Below the pieces are notes generated by a model. The model was not told the DNA's origin and made no database searches. It saw nothing but the letters and a program-made list of their open reading frames with translations. The position numbers were made by a program, and so were the translations under genes. Source: Flavobacteriaceae bacterium (GTDB taxonomy: Bacteria > Bacteroidota > Bacteroidia > Flavobacteriales > Flavobacteriaceae). Taken from it: a stretch of DNA of 64,000 nucleotides. The DNA lies in contig CANGIF010000001.1 in NCBI GenBank assembly GCA_947453885.1, positions 62,001 to 126,000 on the forward strand. The letters run 5' to 3'. Numbering within the stretch: position 1 is the stretch's first letter; every line of letters begins with the position of its first letter. This document shows, piece after piece, positions 25,391-35,932 of the stretch.

Positions 25391-28027
25391 TTACTTAATA
25401 TAATCTTTCACTTTTTCTAAAGATTCTTTGATTCCGTTTACATTCTTACCTTTTCCAGAAGCGAAGAAGGGTTGTCCTCCTCCATTTCCGTCAATGTATT
25501 TTCCTAATACTCTAATTACATTTCCAGCATTCAATCCTTTTTCGGCAATTAATTCTTTAGAAATATAACAGTGAATATTGGGCAAACCTTCTTCAATTGA
25601 AGCTAAAAATACAAATGCATTTGGTTTCGAACTTCCAATTAACTGCGCCAAATCTTTTGTGGAACTCATAGACAAATCAACTTGTTTTGCTAAAAAGTTA
25701 ACGCCGTTTATTTCTTGAATTTCTGATGTCAAGACACTTTTCAATCCGTCAACTTTTTCTTTTAATAATTGCTCAATTTGCTTTTTCAATTTGGCATTAT
25801 CATCTTGTAAACTCGAAACCGATTTTAAAACATCTTGTGGATTTTTCAACGTTTCTTTAATTTCGGCTAAAGTATTTTCTTGATTTTGGTAGAAATTTTT
25901 CACTGCATCACCCGTAATGGCTTCTATTCGACGGATTCCGGCCGCAACAGCACCTTCAGAAATGATTTTGAAATGCCAAATGTCTGCAGTGTTTTTCACG
26001 TGAATTCCACCACACAATTCTTTGCTTTCTCCAAATTGAATCATACGAACGTTGTCACCATATTTTTCGCCAAACAAAGCCATCGCACCTTTATCTAATG
26101 CTTCTTTGATTGGAATATTTCGGTGTTCTACCAATTGTAATTGTGCTTCAATTTGTGCGTTGACACTTGCTTCAACTTGACGTAATTCATCGTCGGAAAC
26201 TTTGCTAAAATGCGAGAAGTCGAAACGCAAATAATTCGGATTTACCAAACTTCCTTTTTGTTCTACGTGCGTTCCTAAAATGTTTCGCAACGTCAAATGC
26301 ATCAAGTGGGTAGCCGAGTGATTTTTAGAAGTCGAAGTTCTTAAATCGGTGTTGACTTTTGCTACAAAATCAGCTTCAATATTTTCTGGTAATTGTTTGG
26401 CAAAATGCAGAATTAAGTTGTTTTCTTTCTTCGTATCAATGATGTCGATGGTTTCATTAACCGAAACCAAGGTTCCTTTATCGCCTACTTGCCCACCGCC
26501 TTCTGGATAAAATGGTGTTGCATCCAAAACAATTTGATATAAAACACCGTCTTTTTTTGAATCTACTTTACGAATTCTAGTGATTTTTACATTGTTTTCA
26601 GTTTGGTCATAACCCACGAATTTTTCTACATTTCCTGGAATCAAAACTGACCAATCTTCCGTTGATACTTCAGAAGCAGCACGTGAACGCGCTTTTTGCT
26701 TTTGCAATTCTACTTCAAAATCATTTTCGTTATAAGTATAGCCTTTTTCTTTTAAAATTAAAGCGGTCAAATCTTTCGGAAAACCAAATGTGTCGTACAA
26801 TTCGAATACTTTTGCGCCTGAAACTTCATTTCCAGTAGTTTCAGCAACAACTTTGTCCAACAATTGTAAGCCTTGATCTAAAGTTCTCAAAAATGACGCT
26901 TCTTCTTCACGAATTACGTTGGTCACTAATTGTTGTTGCGATTTAATTTCTGGGAAGAATTCTCCCATTTGAATCGCTAACACTTCTACCAATTTATTGA
27001 TAAACGGTTCTTTAGTATTCAAAAATGTGAATCCATATCGAATCGCACGACGTAAAATTCTACGAATTACATAACCTGCACCAGTGTTAGATGGCAACTG
27101 TCCGTCGGCAATAGCAAACGCTACAGCACGCACGTGATCTACAATGACACGAATGGCAATGTTGGTTTTATTTTGTTCGTCGCTTACATTTTTAACATCG
27201 TTAGAAGTATATTTTAAACCTGTTATTTGCTCTACTTTTTCAATAAGCGGAGTAAATACATCGGTATCATAATTGGAAGTCACGTTTTGCATTGCCATAC
27301 ACAAACGCTCAAATCCCATTCCGGTATCCACATGTTGTGCTGGTAATTTTTCTAATGAACCATCCGCTTTACGGTTGAATTCCATGAAAACATTGTTCCA
27401 AATTTCTACCACTTGAGGATGATCGGCGTTGACTAAACTTCGTCCTGAAACAGCGGCTCTTTCAGCATCGGTTCTTAAATCAATATGAATTTCGGAACAC
27501 GGACCACACGGACCTTGGTCACCCATTTCCCAAAAATTGTCTTTTTTATTTCCAAGAATGATTCTATCTTCAGGAACATATTGTTTCCAAATGTCCCATG
27601 CTTCTTGGTCGAAAGGCACATTTTCATCTGGATTTCCTTCAAAAACAGAAACATACAAACGGTCTTTGTCTAACTTCAAGACTTCGGTTAAGAATTCCCA
27701 AGCCCAAGCCAACGCTTCTTTTTTGAAATAATCACCAAACGACCAGTTTCCAAGCATTTCAAACATGGTATGATGATAAGTATCAAAACCTACATCTTCC
27801 AAATCATTGTGCTTACCTGAAACACGAAGACATTTTTGCGTATCGGCTATACGTTTGTTTTTTGGAGTTCCATTTCCTAAAAAATATTCTTTGAATTGCG
27901 CCATTCCTGAGTTGTTGAACATCAAGGTTGGATCGTCTTTGAGAACAATTGGTGCAGAAGAAACTATTAAATGTCCGTTGCTTTCAAAGAAATTGAGATA
28001 CGCTTTTCTAATGTCTTGTGATTTCAT
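25391..28027 (-). CDS. alaS: Alanyl-tRNA synthetase
   Basis: An 878-residue alanine-tRNA ligase of full length. The class II catalytic core begins with [15 protein letters not shown] and contains [10 protein letters not shown] and [14 protein letters not shown]. The editing domain has the zinc ligands of [12 protein letters not shown] and [11 protein letters not shown]. The C-terminal DHHA1-like domain ends [14 protein letters not shown]. It charges tRNA-Ala and clears mischarged Ser/Gly. By eye the gene is richer in GC and in codons such as CGT and ACC than its neighbours, which may reflect translational selection or recombination. It is single and divergent from the M23 peptidase gene. Confidence 0.96.
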   Translation of the reverse strand: MKSQDIRKAYLNFFESNGHLIVSSAPIVLKDDPTLMFNNSGMAQFKEYFLGNGTPKNKRIADTQKCLRVSGKHNDLEDVGFDTYHHTMFEMLGNWSFGDYFKKEALAWAWEFLTEVLKLDKDRLYVSVFEGNPDENVPFDQEAWDIWKQYVPEDRIILGNKKDNFWEMGDQGPCGPCSEIHIDLRTDAERAAVSGRSLVNADHPQVVEIWNNVFMEFNRKADGSLEKLPAQHVDTGMGFERLCMAMQNVTSNYDTDVFTPLIEKVEQITGLKYTSNDVKNVSDEQNKTNIAIRVIVDHVRAVAFAIADGQLPSNTGAGYVIRRILRRAIRYGFTFLNTKEPFINKLVEVLAIQMGEFFPEIKSQQQLVTNVIREEEASFLRTLDQGLQLLDKVVAETTGNEVSGAKVFELYDTFGFPKDLTALILKEKGYTYNENDFEVELQKQKARSRAASEVSTEDWSVLIPGNVEKFVGYDQTENNVKITRIRKVDSKKDGVLYQIVLDATPFYPEGGGQVGDKGTLVSVNETIDIIDTKKENNLILHFAKQLPENIEADFVAKVNTDLRTSTSKNHSATHLMHLTLRNILGTHVEQKGSLVNPNYLRFDFSHFSKVSDDELRQVEASVNAQIEAQLQLVEHRNIPIKEALDKGAMALFGEKYGDNVRMIQFGESKELCGGIHVKNTADIWHFKIISEGAVAAGIRRIEAITGDAVKNFYQNQENTLAEIKETLKNPQDVLKSVSSLQDDNAKLKKQIEQLLKEKVDGLKSVLTSEIQEINGVNFLAKQVDLSMSSTKDLAQLIGSSKPNAFVFLASIEEGLPNIHCYISKELIAEKGLNAGNVIRVLGKYIDGNGGGQPFFASGKGKNVNGIKESLEKVKDYIK

Positions 28028-28194
28028 TTGGTGATATTAAATTTCAATTTATATAATTCAAAAATTCGTATTTTAAAGCAGAGTAAAAAAGCATTAAGAA
28101 AAGTTTCACACTTAAAAAATAGGAAAAGCTGAAACATTTATTAAATTTGTTATACAAATTAGGTATTTGCCACAAAAATAGTTTTTTTTAAAAT

Positions 28195-29172
28195 ATGACG
28201 AAAATAAAATATTATTATGATCCGGAAAGTTTGGCTTATCGAAAAATAAGTCCAAAAAAGGCAACTAAGTTCGGTTATTTTGTTTTATTTATTTTAACAT
28301 CAGCATCATTTGGTTTTATAGGATTTTGGATTCTTCTAAATTCATCCTACTTTGAAACTCCAAAAGACAAACTTTTAACTCGTGAAATAGAAAATCTTAA
28401 AATTCGATATGCTTTATTAAATAATAAAATGGATCAATTAGATGAAGTATTAACAAATATAGAAGATAGAGATAACAATTTATATCGACTTTATTTTAAT
28501 GCTGCTCCTATATCTGATGAAATAAGAAATTCTGGTATAGCAGGTAAAAATAGATACAAAGAGTTAGAAGGATTTAATAATTCTGATTTAGTAATCAATA
28601 CGTCAAAAAGAGTAGATCAATTAACCAAAGAACTTACTGTTCAATCTAAATCTTTAGATCAAATATTAGCATTAGCAAAATCAAAAGAAAAACTTTTAGC
28701 TGCTATTCCTGCCATTCAACCAGTTCGAAATGAAAATTTAAAAAGAATGGCTTCTGGGTTTGGATATAGAAACGATCCTTTTACAAAAGTAAGGAAAATG
28801 CACGAAGGTATGGACTTTACTGCAAAATCAGGTACTCCGATTTATGCAACAGGTGAAGGAGTAATTGAACGAGCTGACAACGCTGCATCCGGATTCGGCA
28901 ATCATGTTGTAATTCGGCATGGTTTTGGATATGAAACTTTGTATGCTCATTTAAGTCAGTATAAATGTAAAATCGGTCAACATATAAAAAGGGGAGATAT
29001 TATTGGTTATGTTGGAAGTACTGGAAGATCAGAAGCTCCACATTGTCATTATGAAGTTCATAAAGATGGAAAAGTCGTTAATCCATTAAATTTTTATTAC
29101 GGAAATATTTCTGCAGCGGAATATGTTGCTATATCTAAAATTGCAAATCAAGAAAATCAGTCTCTTGATTAA
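28195..29172 (+). CDS. M23 family metallopeptidase, membrane-anchored
   Basis: A 325-residue periplasmic peptidoglycan endopeptidase-like protein. One N-terminal membrane helix (YFVLFILTSASFGFIGFWIL, about residues 28-47) anchors it. A coiled-coil-like region runs from about 60 to 165, and the C-terminal LytM domain holds the zinc ligands in MHEGMDF and APHCHYEV plus YAHLSQ. All metal residues are present, so it should be active rather than a regulatory EnvC/NlpD type. Flavobacterial genomes often have this gene beside alaS and the MerR gene that follows 29 bp later. Confidence 0.9.
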   Translation: MTKIKYYYDPESLAYRKISPKKATKFGYFVLFILTSASFGFIGFWILLNSSYFETPKDKLLTREIENLKIRYALLNNKMDQLDEVLTNIEDRDNNLYRLYFNAAPISDEIRNSGIAGKNRYKELEGFNNSDLVINTSKRVDQLTKELTVQSKSLDQILALAKSKEKLLAAIPAIQPVRNENLKRMASGFGYRNDPFTKVRKMHEGMDFTAKSGTPIYATGEGVIERADNAASGFGNHVVIRHGFGYETLYAHLSQYKCKIGQHIKRGDIIGYVGSTGRSEAPHCHYEVHKDGKVVNPLNFYYGNISAAEYVAISKIANQENQSLD

Positions 29173-29201
29173 AGTTATTTAAAATTTTAAAATGAAATTA
29201 A

Positions 29202-29534
29202 ATGCAAATTGAACTTTCTAAAGATAAATTGTATTATGGTATAGGTGAAGTCGCCGCAGCCTTTAATGTAAATGCATCATTGATTCGATTTTGGGACAAA
29301 GAATTTGAAATTTTAAAGCCAAAGAAAAACGCTAAAGGAAATCGAATGTTCACTAAAGATGATATTAAAAATTTACAATTAATTTTTCATTTAGTAAAAG
29401 AGAGAGGTTTTACAATTGATGGAGCAAGAACATATCTTAAGGAAGGACAAAAAAAATCATTAGACAAATTTAGTATAATAAATAAATTAGAAGGAATTAA
29501 AGCGCAATTAATAGAATTAAAAAAAGAGTTATAA
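29202..29534 (+). CDS. MerR family transcriptional regulator
   Basis: A 110-residue regulator with the N-terminal winged helix of the MerR family: YYGIGEVAAAFNVNASLIRFWDKEF, then the second part NRMFTKDDIKNLQLIFHLVKERGF. The C-terminal part is only a short helix, with no effector domain and no metal-binding Cys. The length and the sequence YGIGEVA fit the small MerR proteins found next to M23 peptidases and LemA in Bacteroidota. It may control one of these neighbours; the target is not visible. Confidence 0.85.
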   Translation: MQIELSKDKLYYGIGEVAAAFNVNASLIRFWDKEFEILKPKKNAKGNRMFTKDDIKNLQLIFHLVKERGFTIDGARTYLKEGQKKSLDKFSIINKLEGIKAQLIELKKEL

Positions 29535-29568
29535 ATCAAAAACAAACATTAATTTAAATTTGAACATT

Positions 29569-30159
29569 ATGAGAAAATTTTTGCCTTGGATAATTGGAAT
29601 AGGATTAATTATTATAATCGCAATAACCGCATATTTGGTAATAGATATTAAAAACAGTGCTTTACGTTTTAATCAGGCAACAGAAAAAGAATGGGGAAAT
29701 GTGCAAACTTCCTATCAACGTAGAAATGATTTAATAGGTAATTTAGTAAATACTGTAAAAGGAGCTGCTGATTTTGAGAAAAGTACGCTTACAGCTGTAA
29801 TTGAAGCACGCGCAAAAGCAACATCAATTACTATTGATCCAAAAAATATTTCAGCAGCACAATTAGCACAATTTAATCAAGCACAAAGTGGAGTAAGTAG
29901 TTCATTATCAAAATTATTAGTTTCGGTAGAACGATATCCAGAATTGAAAGCCAATCAAAACTTTTTAAAGCTTCAAGATGAATTGGCAAGCACAGAAAAT
30001 CAAATTTTAACAGCTAGAACTCGTTTTAATGAAGCTATTCAAGAATACAATGGTTATATACTTTCAATACCAAATAGTTGGTTTTTAAGTAACTATAAAG
30101 AGAAAGCCTATTTTCAAGCAGTTACTGGAGCAGATAAACCTGTAGAAGTTAAATTCTAA
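29569..30159 (+). CDS. LemA family protein
   Basis: A 196-residue LemA protein, starting at ATG 29569 in preference to TTG 29560. An N-terminal membrane helix (FLPWIIGIGLIIIIAITAYL) precedes the LemA helical bundle with the signature QTSYQRRNDLIGNLVNTVKG and FNEAIQEYNGY. The helices face the periplasm or cytoplasm depending on topology, and the exact function is unknown; LemA proteins are often encoded with TPM-domain proteins and are thought to influence envelope processes. Its stop overlaps the start of the next TPM gene by one base. Confidence 0.9.
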   Translation: MRKFLPWIIGIGLIIIIAITAYLVIDIKNSALRFNQATEKEWGNVQTSYQRRNDLIGNLVNTVKGAADFEKSTLTAVIEARAKATSITIDPKNISAAQLAQFNQAQSGVSSSLSKLLVSVERYPELKANQNFLKLQDELASTENQILTARTRFNEAIQEYNGYILSIPNSWFLSNYKEKAYFQAVTGADKPVEVKF

Positions 30160-30599
30160 TGATGTCAAAGGTAGATTTTTTTTTATCGGTTCAAGATGAA
30201 AAAGAAGTAGTAGAAGCAATTCTATTAGCAGAGAAAGATACATCAGGAGAAATACGAGTACATATAGAAAAAGAAACTTCAATTGCTCCCTTTGAGAGAG
30301 CAATTGAAGTTTTTTATGAATTAAGAATGAATGAAACAAAAGCGTCAAATGGAGTATTGATATATGTTGCAACAAAAGACCAAAAATTGGCGATTTGTGG
30401 CGATAAAGGTATCAATGATGTAGTACCAATTGATTTTTGGGAAAGTACTAAATCAATAGTAATTGAACATTTTAAAAGAAATGAATTTAAAAGTGGACTT
30501 GTTGAAGGTATTCTTAAAGCTGGTCAGGAATTAAAAAAATATTTTCCATACCAAAATGATGATATAGATGAACTTTCAAACGAAATTTCAAAAGGATGA
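30159..30599 (+). CDS. TPM domain protein, soluble
   Basis: A 146-residue TPM (TLP18.3/Psb32/MOLO-1) domain protein without signal peptide or membrane helix. The recognisable core is AEKDTSGEIRVHIEKET, followed by ASNGVLIYVATKDQKLAICGDKGIND. TPM domains have been linked to phosphatase activity in plants but their bacterial role is unsettled. It overlaps LemA by 1 bp and the next TPM gene by 4 bp, so the three are translationally coupled. Confidence 0.85.
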   Translation: MMSKVDFFLSVQDEKEVVEAILLAEKDTSGEIRVHIEKETSIAPFERAIEVFYELRMNETKASNGVLIYVATKDQKLAICGDKGINDVVPIDFWESTKSIVIEHFKRNEFKSGLVEGILKAGQELKKYFPYQNDDIDELSNEISKG

Positions 30600-31375
30600 A
30601 AGCAAAATTCAGTTTAATTAAAACAAACTTAAGCCTTCTATTTATAGTTTGTACACTGCAATTAAGTCATGCACAATTTGAAATTCCCGATACTCCAAGT
30701 AAGCAAACTGCTTTATACGATTATGCTAATGTGTTTAATAATGAAGAAAAATCCGAGTTAGAGTCTAAACTAATTCGATATGCCGATTCAACATCAACAC
30801 AAATTGTTATAATAACTATTGAAAGTTTAAAAGGAGAAGACATAGGTATTTTAACACCAAAGTGGGCACAAAAATGGGGGATTGGTGGGAGCAAAGAAAA
30901 TGATAATGGTGTTTTGATTTTATTTGCAAAAGTTGAACATAGGATATGGATTTCACCTGGATATGGTGTTGAAGATCGATTAACTGCTGGAATTACTGGA
31001 GAGCTTGTAAGAAATGTAATAATTCCTGAATTTAAAACAGGAAAAATATATATAGGATTAGATAAAGGCACAACTGCCATTTTTGAAGTTTTAAAAGGAA
31101 AGTATAAGGGTACAAAACATGCCAAAAAAGGGAAAAGTCTACCAATACTTCCAATTATAATATTTATTGTAATTCTAATTTTGATTTTTTCAAGAAAAAA
31201 CAGAGGTAATGGTTCAGGAATTGGTTCAAGTCCAAGTTTACTGGATGTTATAATTTTGAGTAACTTAGGCAGAGGAGGAGGAAGCTTTGGAGGAGGATCA
31301 TCAGATGGTGGTGGTTTCGGCGGTGGTTTTGGAGGAGGCGGTTTCTCAGGGGGCGGCGCAGGAGGAAGTTGGTAG
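30596..31375 (+). CDS. TPM domain protein with signal peptide and Gly-rich tail
   Basis: A 259-residue envelope protein. A signal peptide (LSLLFIVCTLQLSHAQ) is followed by the TPM domain (DYANVFNNEEKSELES, IVIITIESLKGEDIG, GVLILFAKVEHRIWISPGYG). A membrane helix lies near residues 183-199 (ILPIIIFIVILILIFS). The tail is almost pure Gly/Ser/Phe (GGGFGGGFGGGG), as in other bacterial TPM proteins. It is the partner of the soluble TPM protein in the LemA operon. The Gly-rich tail is probably a flexible cytoplasmic segment. Confidence 0.88.
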   Translation: MKAKFSLIKTNLSLLFIVCTLQLSHAQFEIPDTPSKQTALYDYANVFNNEEKSELESKLIRYADSTSTQIVIITIESLKGEDIGILTPKWAQKWGIGGSKENDNGVLILFAKVEHRIWISPGYGVEDRLTAGITGELVRNVIIPEFKTGKIYIGLDKGTTAIFEVLKGKYKGTKHAKKGKSLPILPIIIFIVILILIFSRKNRGNGSGIGSSPSLLDVIILSNLGRGGGSFGGGSSDGGGFGGGFGGGGFSGGGAGGSW

Positions 31376-31867
31376 TCTAGTACTGATAAATAAAAATAAA
31401 TCGCAAAAAAAAATTGTCTGTGCCCAAAAGAATATACAATTTATTTTTATAATAATGAGTTCGAAATTTTATCAGACTTATTTTTTTTAAATCTGATATT
31501 CTTTTTATTATAATTTTTTTGTTCTATTGATTTGATTTTTTTGATTAAAACATCTCAGATTTTAATCTTCTAAAGAAATTTTCAATAATAGCATTCTATA
31601 AGTATTTTTCATTTCTTTACTTACTTTGTACATTTCCATTTTCTTATAATAAATTCTGATAACGAGTTGTTTAGGTAATGTGGTCAAAAATAGTTGATGA
31701 TTTATTATTTTAGAATAGCTAAATTAACTTCGTCAAATTTAATAGGACATTTGCTCTGCTGTGGAGCAATCAACTAGCAGTATATTTGATACACATACGG
31801 AAAATGAGTGCAGATTATTATATACTCTTTATATACATTTTTTGTGTGTCAAATGGCTAAAGAAAAT
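31376..31867. other. Spacer after the TPM operon
   Basis: I see no gene here. A small hairpin, TTGCTC 31751-31756 with GAGCAA 31764-31769, lies toward its right end, close to the end of the decayed transposase, and could be an element-end remnant, but no matching opposite end was found. Confidence 0.3.
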
Positions 31868-32820
31868 CTACTTATTGATTTGATTTTTATAAAAAAAATA
31901 CCATTTCAAAAAGTTCTTTCGATTTGCTAAACTTAATCCTCTATGAACATTTAAGTTTCCTTTCAAATGTCTGAAAAAGGATTCCAAAGAATTTGTTGAG
32001 TTCGGGATATTATCTTCCTTAAAATAGTGGAACAAATTAGGCAATGCTTTTTTAATTAAAATAATTAATTTGCGAACCATTTTATAAGTATACCAATATC
32101 TCCCAGTTTCAAAATTATATGATTTTTCATTAATAAAATACCTTTATTATTCTTCTAATTTAATGAGTTCAATTAACTACAATTGCCGTTTATATTCAAA
32201 ATCTAAATAATGAATTTTGATAGCAATTTGTTTTAGTTCAAAACTAGATTTATGTTAGGATACTTTGTAAGCCATATTATTCTGCGCTTCCTTGATAAAT
32301 GCCACCAAATATCTTTGAAAAGGTTCTTCAGGACTAACTATTTTAATAGCTTTTATTGAGGATTTATCTCCATTGGATGCGATTCTTTTTATTTAGATTA
32401 CTAGATTTAATAAATTCTGAAAGTCTTCAACAATTTCTTCGAAATGTTCCCAATTAGTCAATCTGTAAAACTGCGTTGACTTTTAATTTAAGTTTCTATG
32501 AACAATCAAACAAATATCATTTGGAAAATAAGTTCTAATAAGGACTATATAAATCTCATCATTAGAGCTGAATTCTAAAACAGGAGTATTACTCAACATA
32601 AAAAAAACGCTGTAAAGTGCTTTTACTATAGCTAGATTCTATCGCAATTTTATCAAAAGTATCTTTTCAAAGCATACAAGTTCAGACTCTTTGTTCTAGT
32701 TTTAATATTTCAAGACCAATGTTAGTAAAAGTTTTTTCATTTAAAATAATAGCAACATCTGGAATATTAAATTTTATACTAGCTCCATTTAGTAAAAATG
32801 ATTTTTTATACTCTTGATTA
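31868..32820 (-). pseudogene. Decayed transposase remnant
   Basis: Reading the minus strand from right to left gives segments of one protein broken by several stops and at least one frameshift near 32590. The first is GASIKFNIPDVAIIL. The second is a helix-turn-helix-like TFDKIAIESSYSKSTLQRFF. The third is NDEIYIVLIRTYFPNDICL, and the fourth is EEPFQRYLVAFIKEAQNN. The last intact piece is 31868-32080, ending IPNSTNSLESFF and LNVHRGLS, a typical C-terminus of Bacteroidota DDE transposases. It cannot make a functional enzyme. I could not define terminal inverted repeats or a target duplication. Confidence 0.7.
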
Positions 32821-33102
32821 CTTTAACATAAAATCAATCGAATATCGCTGATTTTTACTGCTTAATAACCTAATCCTACCAAAAAATTTATAAAAACTAA
32901 ACTACTTTTGAATATTGGATTCAGTTTTCTCTTTTAACTTATAAACATTCTAGCTTAATTGTATTTCTATAAAATTAATTCTATAAATTCTAATTAAAAA
33001 GTAATCATATTTAACATTTATTTTCATAATTAATGCTCCAAATAGTGTATAACTTTTTTGGATAAGTTCAAATAACTTATTTTTATTAGTTTATTTATAA
33101 AA
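32821..33102. other. AT-rich spacer right of the transposase remnant
   Basis: No open frame of note. A 7-bp hairpin, ATAAGTT 33062-33068 with AACTTAT 33074-33080, lies 23 bp from the aminotransferase stop; it could end that minus-strand transcript, although no T-run follows on that strand. Confidence 0.3.
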
Positions 33103-34296
33103 TCACAAAGCGTTATAAGCTGTAATTGCTGCTTTTAATATTTGTACGGAGCGAATTAAATCAGTTTTTTTCAAAACATATGCAATTCTAACTTCTGTCA
33201 AACCTATTCCTGGAGTAGAATAAAAACCAGCAGCTGGAGCAACCATAACAGTTTCTCCATTTAAGTCGTAACTTTCCAATAACCATTGAGCAAAACGGTC
33301 TGCGTTATCAATTGGGAGTTGTGCAATACAATAGAAAGCTCCTTTTGGTTTTGCTACAATTACACCTTCAATTTTGTTTAACTCGGCTATTAATGTGTCT
33401 CTTCTATCTCTATATTCTGTTATAACTTCATCAAAATAGCTTTGTGGTGTTTCAAGAGCTGCTTCGCTAGCTATTTGTTCAAAAGTTGGCGGGCTCAAAC
33501 GTGCTTGTGCATATTTCATAGCAGTAGCCATTAATTCTATATTTTTTGAAACAATACATCCAATTCTAGCGCCACACATACTGTACCGTTTAGAAACAGA
33601 ATCAATCATAATAGCATGTTGTTCTAGTCCTGGAATATTCATTACAGAATAATGTATATCTCCGTCGTAGGTAAATTCTCGATAAACTTCGTCTGCTATA
33701 AGAAACAAATCATGTTTTTTAACCAATTCCGCCAATTGCATAATTTCTTCTTTTGAATACAAATATCCTGTTGGATTGCCAGGATTACAAATTAAAATTG
33801 CTTTTGTTTTGGATGTAATCAGTTGTTCAAAAGCTGCAATAGGAGGTAAAGCAAATCCTGTATCAATAGCTGAAATTACTGGTACAACAGTAACTCCAGA
33901 GGCAGTTGAGAATCCATTATAATTGGCATAAAAAGGTTCCGGAATTATAATTTCGTCACCTTGATCCATTGTACTTCCCATTGCAAAAAGAAGGGCTTCA
34001 GACCCACCAGTAGTTATTATAATATCGGCAACATTAATAGGTAATCCATGCGTTTTGTAATAGTCAGAAAGTTTGGTTCGATAACTTTCAAAACCTGCAG
34101 AATGGCTGTATTCGAGTACTTTTATATCAGCATTTTTAATTGCTTTCAGAGCAACATCTGGAGTTTTAATATCTGGTTGACCGATATTTAAATGATATAC
34201 TTTGTTTCCTTTTTTCTTCGCTATATCTGCATAAGGCACCAATTTTCTTATTGGCGATTCAGGCATTTGTTTTCCTTTATTTGATATCTTTGGCAT
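33103..34296 (-). CDS. Aspartate aminotransferase-like class I/II aminotransferase
   Basis: A 397-residue PLP enzyme starting at ATG 34296; an upstream frame from 34338 would add 14 residues not seen in the family. It carries VYHLNIGQPDIKTP, ITTGGSEALLFAMG, the CNPGNPTG segment (PLP/substrate binding), and the PLP lysine in SVSKRYSMCGARIG. The C-terminal half shows VRIAYVLKK with the substrate carboxylate Arg. The predicted reaction is amino transfer between aspartate or a related amino acid and 2-oxoglutarate. It lies just beyond the transposase remnant and is divergent from the aspartyl protease gene. Confidence 0.88.
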   Translation of the reverse strand: MPKISNKGKQMPESPIRKLVPYADIAKKKGNKVYHLNIGQPDIKTPDVALKAIKNADIKVLEYSHSAGFESYRTKLSDYYKTHGLPINVADIIITTGGSEALLFAMGSTMDQGDEIIIPEPFYANYNGFSTASGVTVVPVISAIDTGFALPPIAAFEQLITSKTKAILICNPGNPTGYLYSKEEIMQLAELVKKHDLFLIADEVYREFTYDGDIHYSVMNIPGLEQHAIMIDSVSKRYSMCGARIGCIVSKNIELMATAMKYAQARLSPPTFEQIASEAALETPQSYFDEVITEYRDRRDTLIAELNKIEGVIVAKPKGAFYCIAQLPIDNADRFAQWLLESYDLNGETVMVAPAAGFYSTPGIGLTEVRIAYVLKKTDLIRSVQILKAAITAYNAL

Positions 34297-34531
34297 ACTT
34301 ATAAATTTTTGATTTGCAAAATTGCATTTTTTTTTCAATTACAGCAATCTTTTACCTGTATATTCCAAATATGATAATTAAATAGAAAATATTTAATATT
34401 TTTATCAAATATAAAGTGATTTTTATAATAGTTTTATGAGTTTTAATTTTATTGTATTTAAATCATTTGGATTATCAAGAAAGTTAGGATTGTTTCGCTT
34501 TTTCAACTATTTTTAATGCAAATTTGGCTCC

Positions 34532-35857
34532 ATGAAACGATTTTTGATTTTTATCTTTATAGTATGTGTTGCTTTATGTTCTTGGTCGCAAGAAGGTTTT
34601 CTATTTACAACACATCAAAATAAAATTGTGATTCCGTTTCAATTGATGAATAACTTGATTATACTTCCAATTGAAGTTAACGGAATAGCATTGAATTTTA
34701 TTTTGGATACTGGATCAGCCGAAACGGTTTTGTTTAGTTTAGAAGAAAAAGATTCTATTAGTTTTAATCATGTTGAAAAAATAAAATTAAAAGGTTTTGG
34801 ATCAGCAACCTACGTTGATGGTTTGAAATCAAAAAATAACCAATTGATTTGTAAAGGTTACAGGGATAATACACATGAATTGTACATTGTTTTAGATGGT
34901 AATTTTACGTTTTCTGCTCAAATTGGAATTCCAATAAACGGAATAATTGGGTATTCTTTTTTTAAAAATAATTTGATTGAAATAGATTACGTAGCAAAAA
35001 AAATAAAGATTTACCAAAATGTAAAACGAATTCAAAAACAAATTGCTAAACGATTTACTACAGTTCCAATTGAAATGGAAGATGACAAACCCTACTTTTC
35101 AACAATTTGTAAATTTGAAAACAGCACATTAAAAACCAAAATGCTATTGGACACAGGAAGTAGTGATGGAATATGGTTATTTCAAAAAAATATTGCATTA
35201 AATAAACTTCCCAATCCCAACATTCAAGATTGTTTAGGTAATGGCTTTAGCGGTCCAATTAACGGAAAGAGAGCAAGAATAGATGCACTTCAACTTTCTA
35301 AATTCATGTTTACAAAACCCATTGTAGCCTTTCCAGATTCTATTTCTATTGCGAATTCTATTAGAGTCAATAACCGTCATGGATCAATAGGAGGAGAGTT
35401 GTTGAAACGTTTTAGATTGTTTTTAGATTATCCTAATGGTTTATTACATATCAAACAAAATAGCAATTTTGATTTGCCTTTTGAATACAACATGAGCGGC
35501 TTAACTATTCAAAATGATGGTTATAAGTTAGTTAGAGACTCTGTTGATGTAAACGTATCCAAAATGGGTCGTGTTGCATTTGATATCAACAAAGAGAAAA
35601 CGATATTATTTAGCTATCAGTTGGTGGTTAAACCTTCTTTCATAATTTCCTCTATTAGAGAAAATTCACCCGCAGCAGTATGTGGTTTAAAAACATCCGA
35701 TATAATAGTTTCAATAAACAACAATCAATTATATAATGAAACTTTAGATTCTATTTCAAATTTATTAAAATCAGAAGAGGGAAAGACGATTACAATTGTA
35801 GTTATGCGAGAATCTAAAAAATTAACTTTCCAATTTCAATTGAAAAAAGAGTTGTGA
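34532..35857 (+). CDS. Secreted aspartyl protease-like protein with PDZ domain
   Basis: A 441-residue exported protein. After a signal peptide (FLIFIFIVCVALCSWSQ) come two retropepsin-like half-domains with catalytic-type motifs FILDTGSAET (Asp59) and MLLDTGSSDG (Asp207). A C-terminal PDZ domain covers about residues 355-440 (VVKPSFIISSIRENSPAAVCGLKTSDIIVSINN). Paired DTG motifs in one chain let it form the active site without dimerising. It is likely periplasmic. The family is common in Bacteroidota, but substrates are unknown. The neighbours are unrelated. Confidence 0.85.
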   Translation: MKRFLIFIFIVCVALCSWSQEGFLFTTHQNKIVIPFQLMNNLIILPIEVNGIALNFILDTGSAETVLFSLEEKDSISFNHVEKIKLKGFGSATYVDGLKSKNNQLICKGYRDNTHELYIVLDGNFTFSAQIGIPINGIIGYSFFKNNLIEIDYVAKKIKIYQNVKRIQKQIAKRFTTVPIEMEDDKPYFSTICKFENSTLKTKMLLDTGSSDGIWLFQKNIALNKLPNPNIQDCLGNGFSGPINGKRARIDALQLSKFMFTKPIVAFPDSISIANSIRVNNRHGSIGGELLKRFRLFLDYPNGLLHIKQNSNFDLPFEYNMSGLTIQNDGYKLVRDSVDVNVSKMGRVAFDINKEKTILFSYQLVVKPSFIISSIRENSPAAVCGLKTSDIIVSINNNQLYNETLDSISNLLKSEEGKTITIVVMRESKKLTFQFQLKKEL

Positions 35858-35932
35858 GACCCCCTTTTTATATTTTAAGCTAGTATATTTGGCAACACTA
35901 CTTTTAGATTTAAAAAATTAATACTATTTCAA

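Noticed and set aside
31260..31370. Gly-rich repeat as a coding error or tandem repeat element
   Set aside because: It is the normal flexible Gly-rich tail of exported TPM proteins.
33062..33080. Short hairpin downstream of the aminotransferase gene as a terminator
   Set aside because: The stem is 7 bp and the T-run lies on the wrong side for the minus-strand transcript, so I did not call it a terminator.
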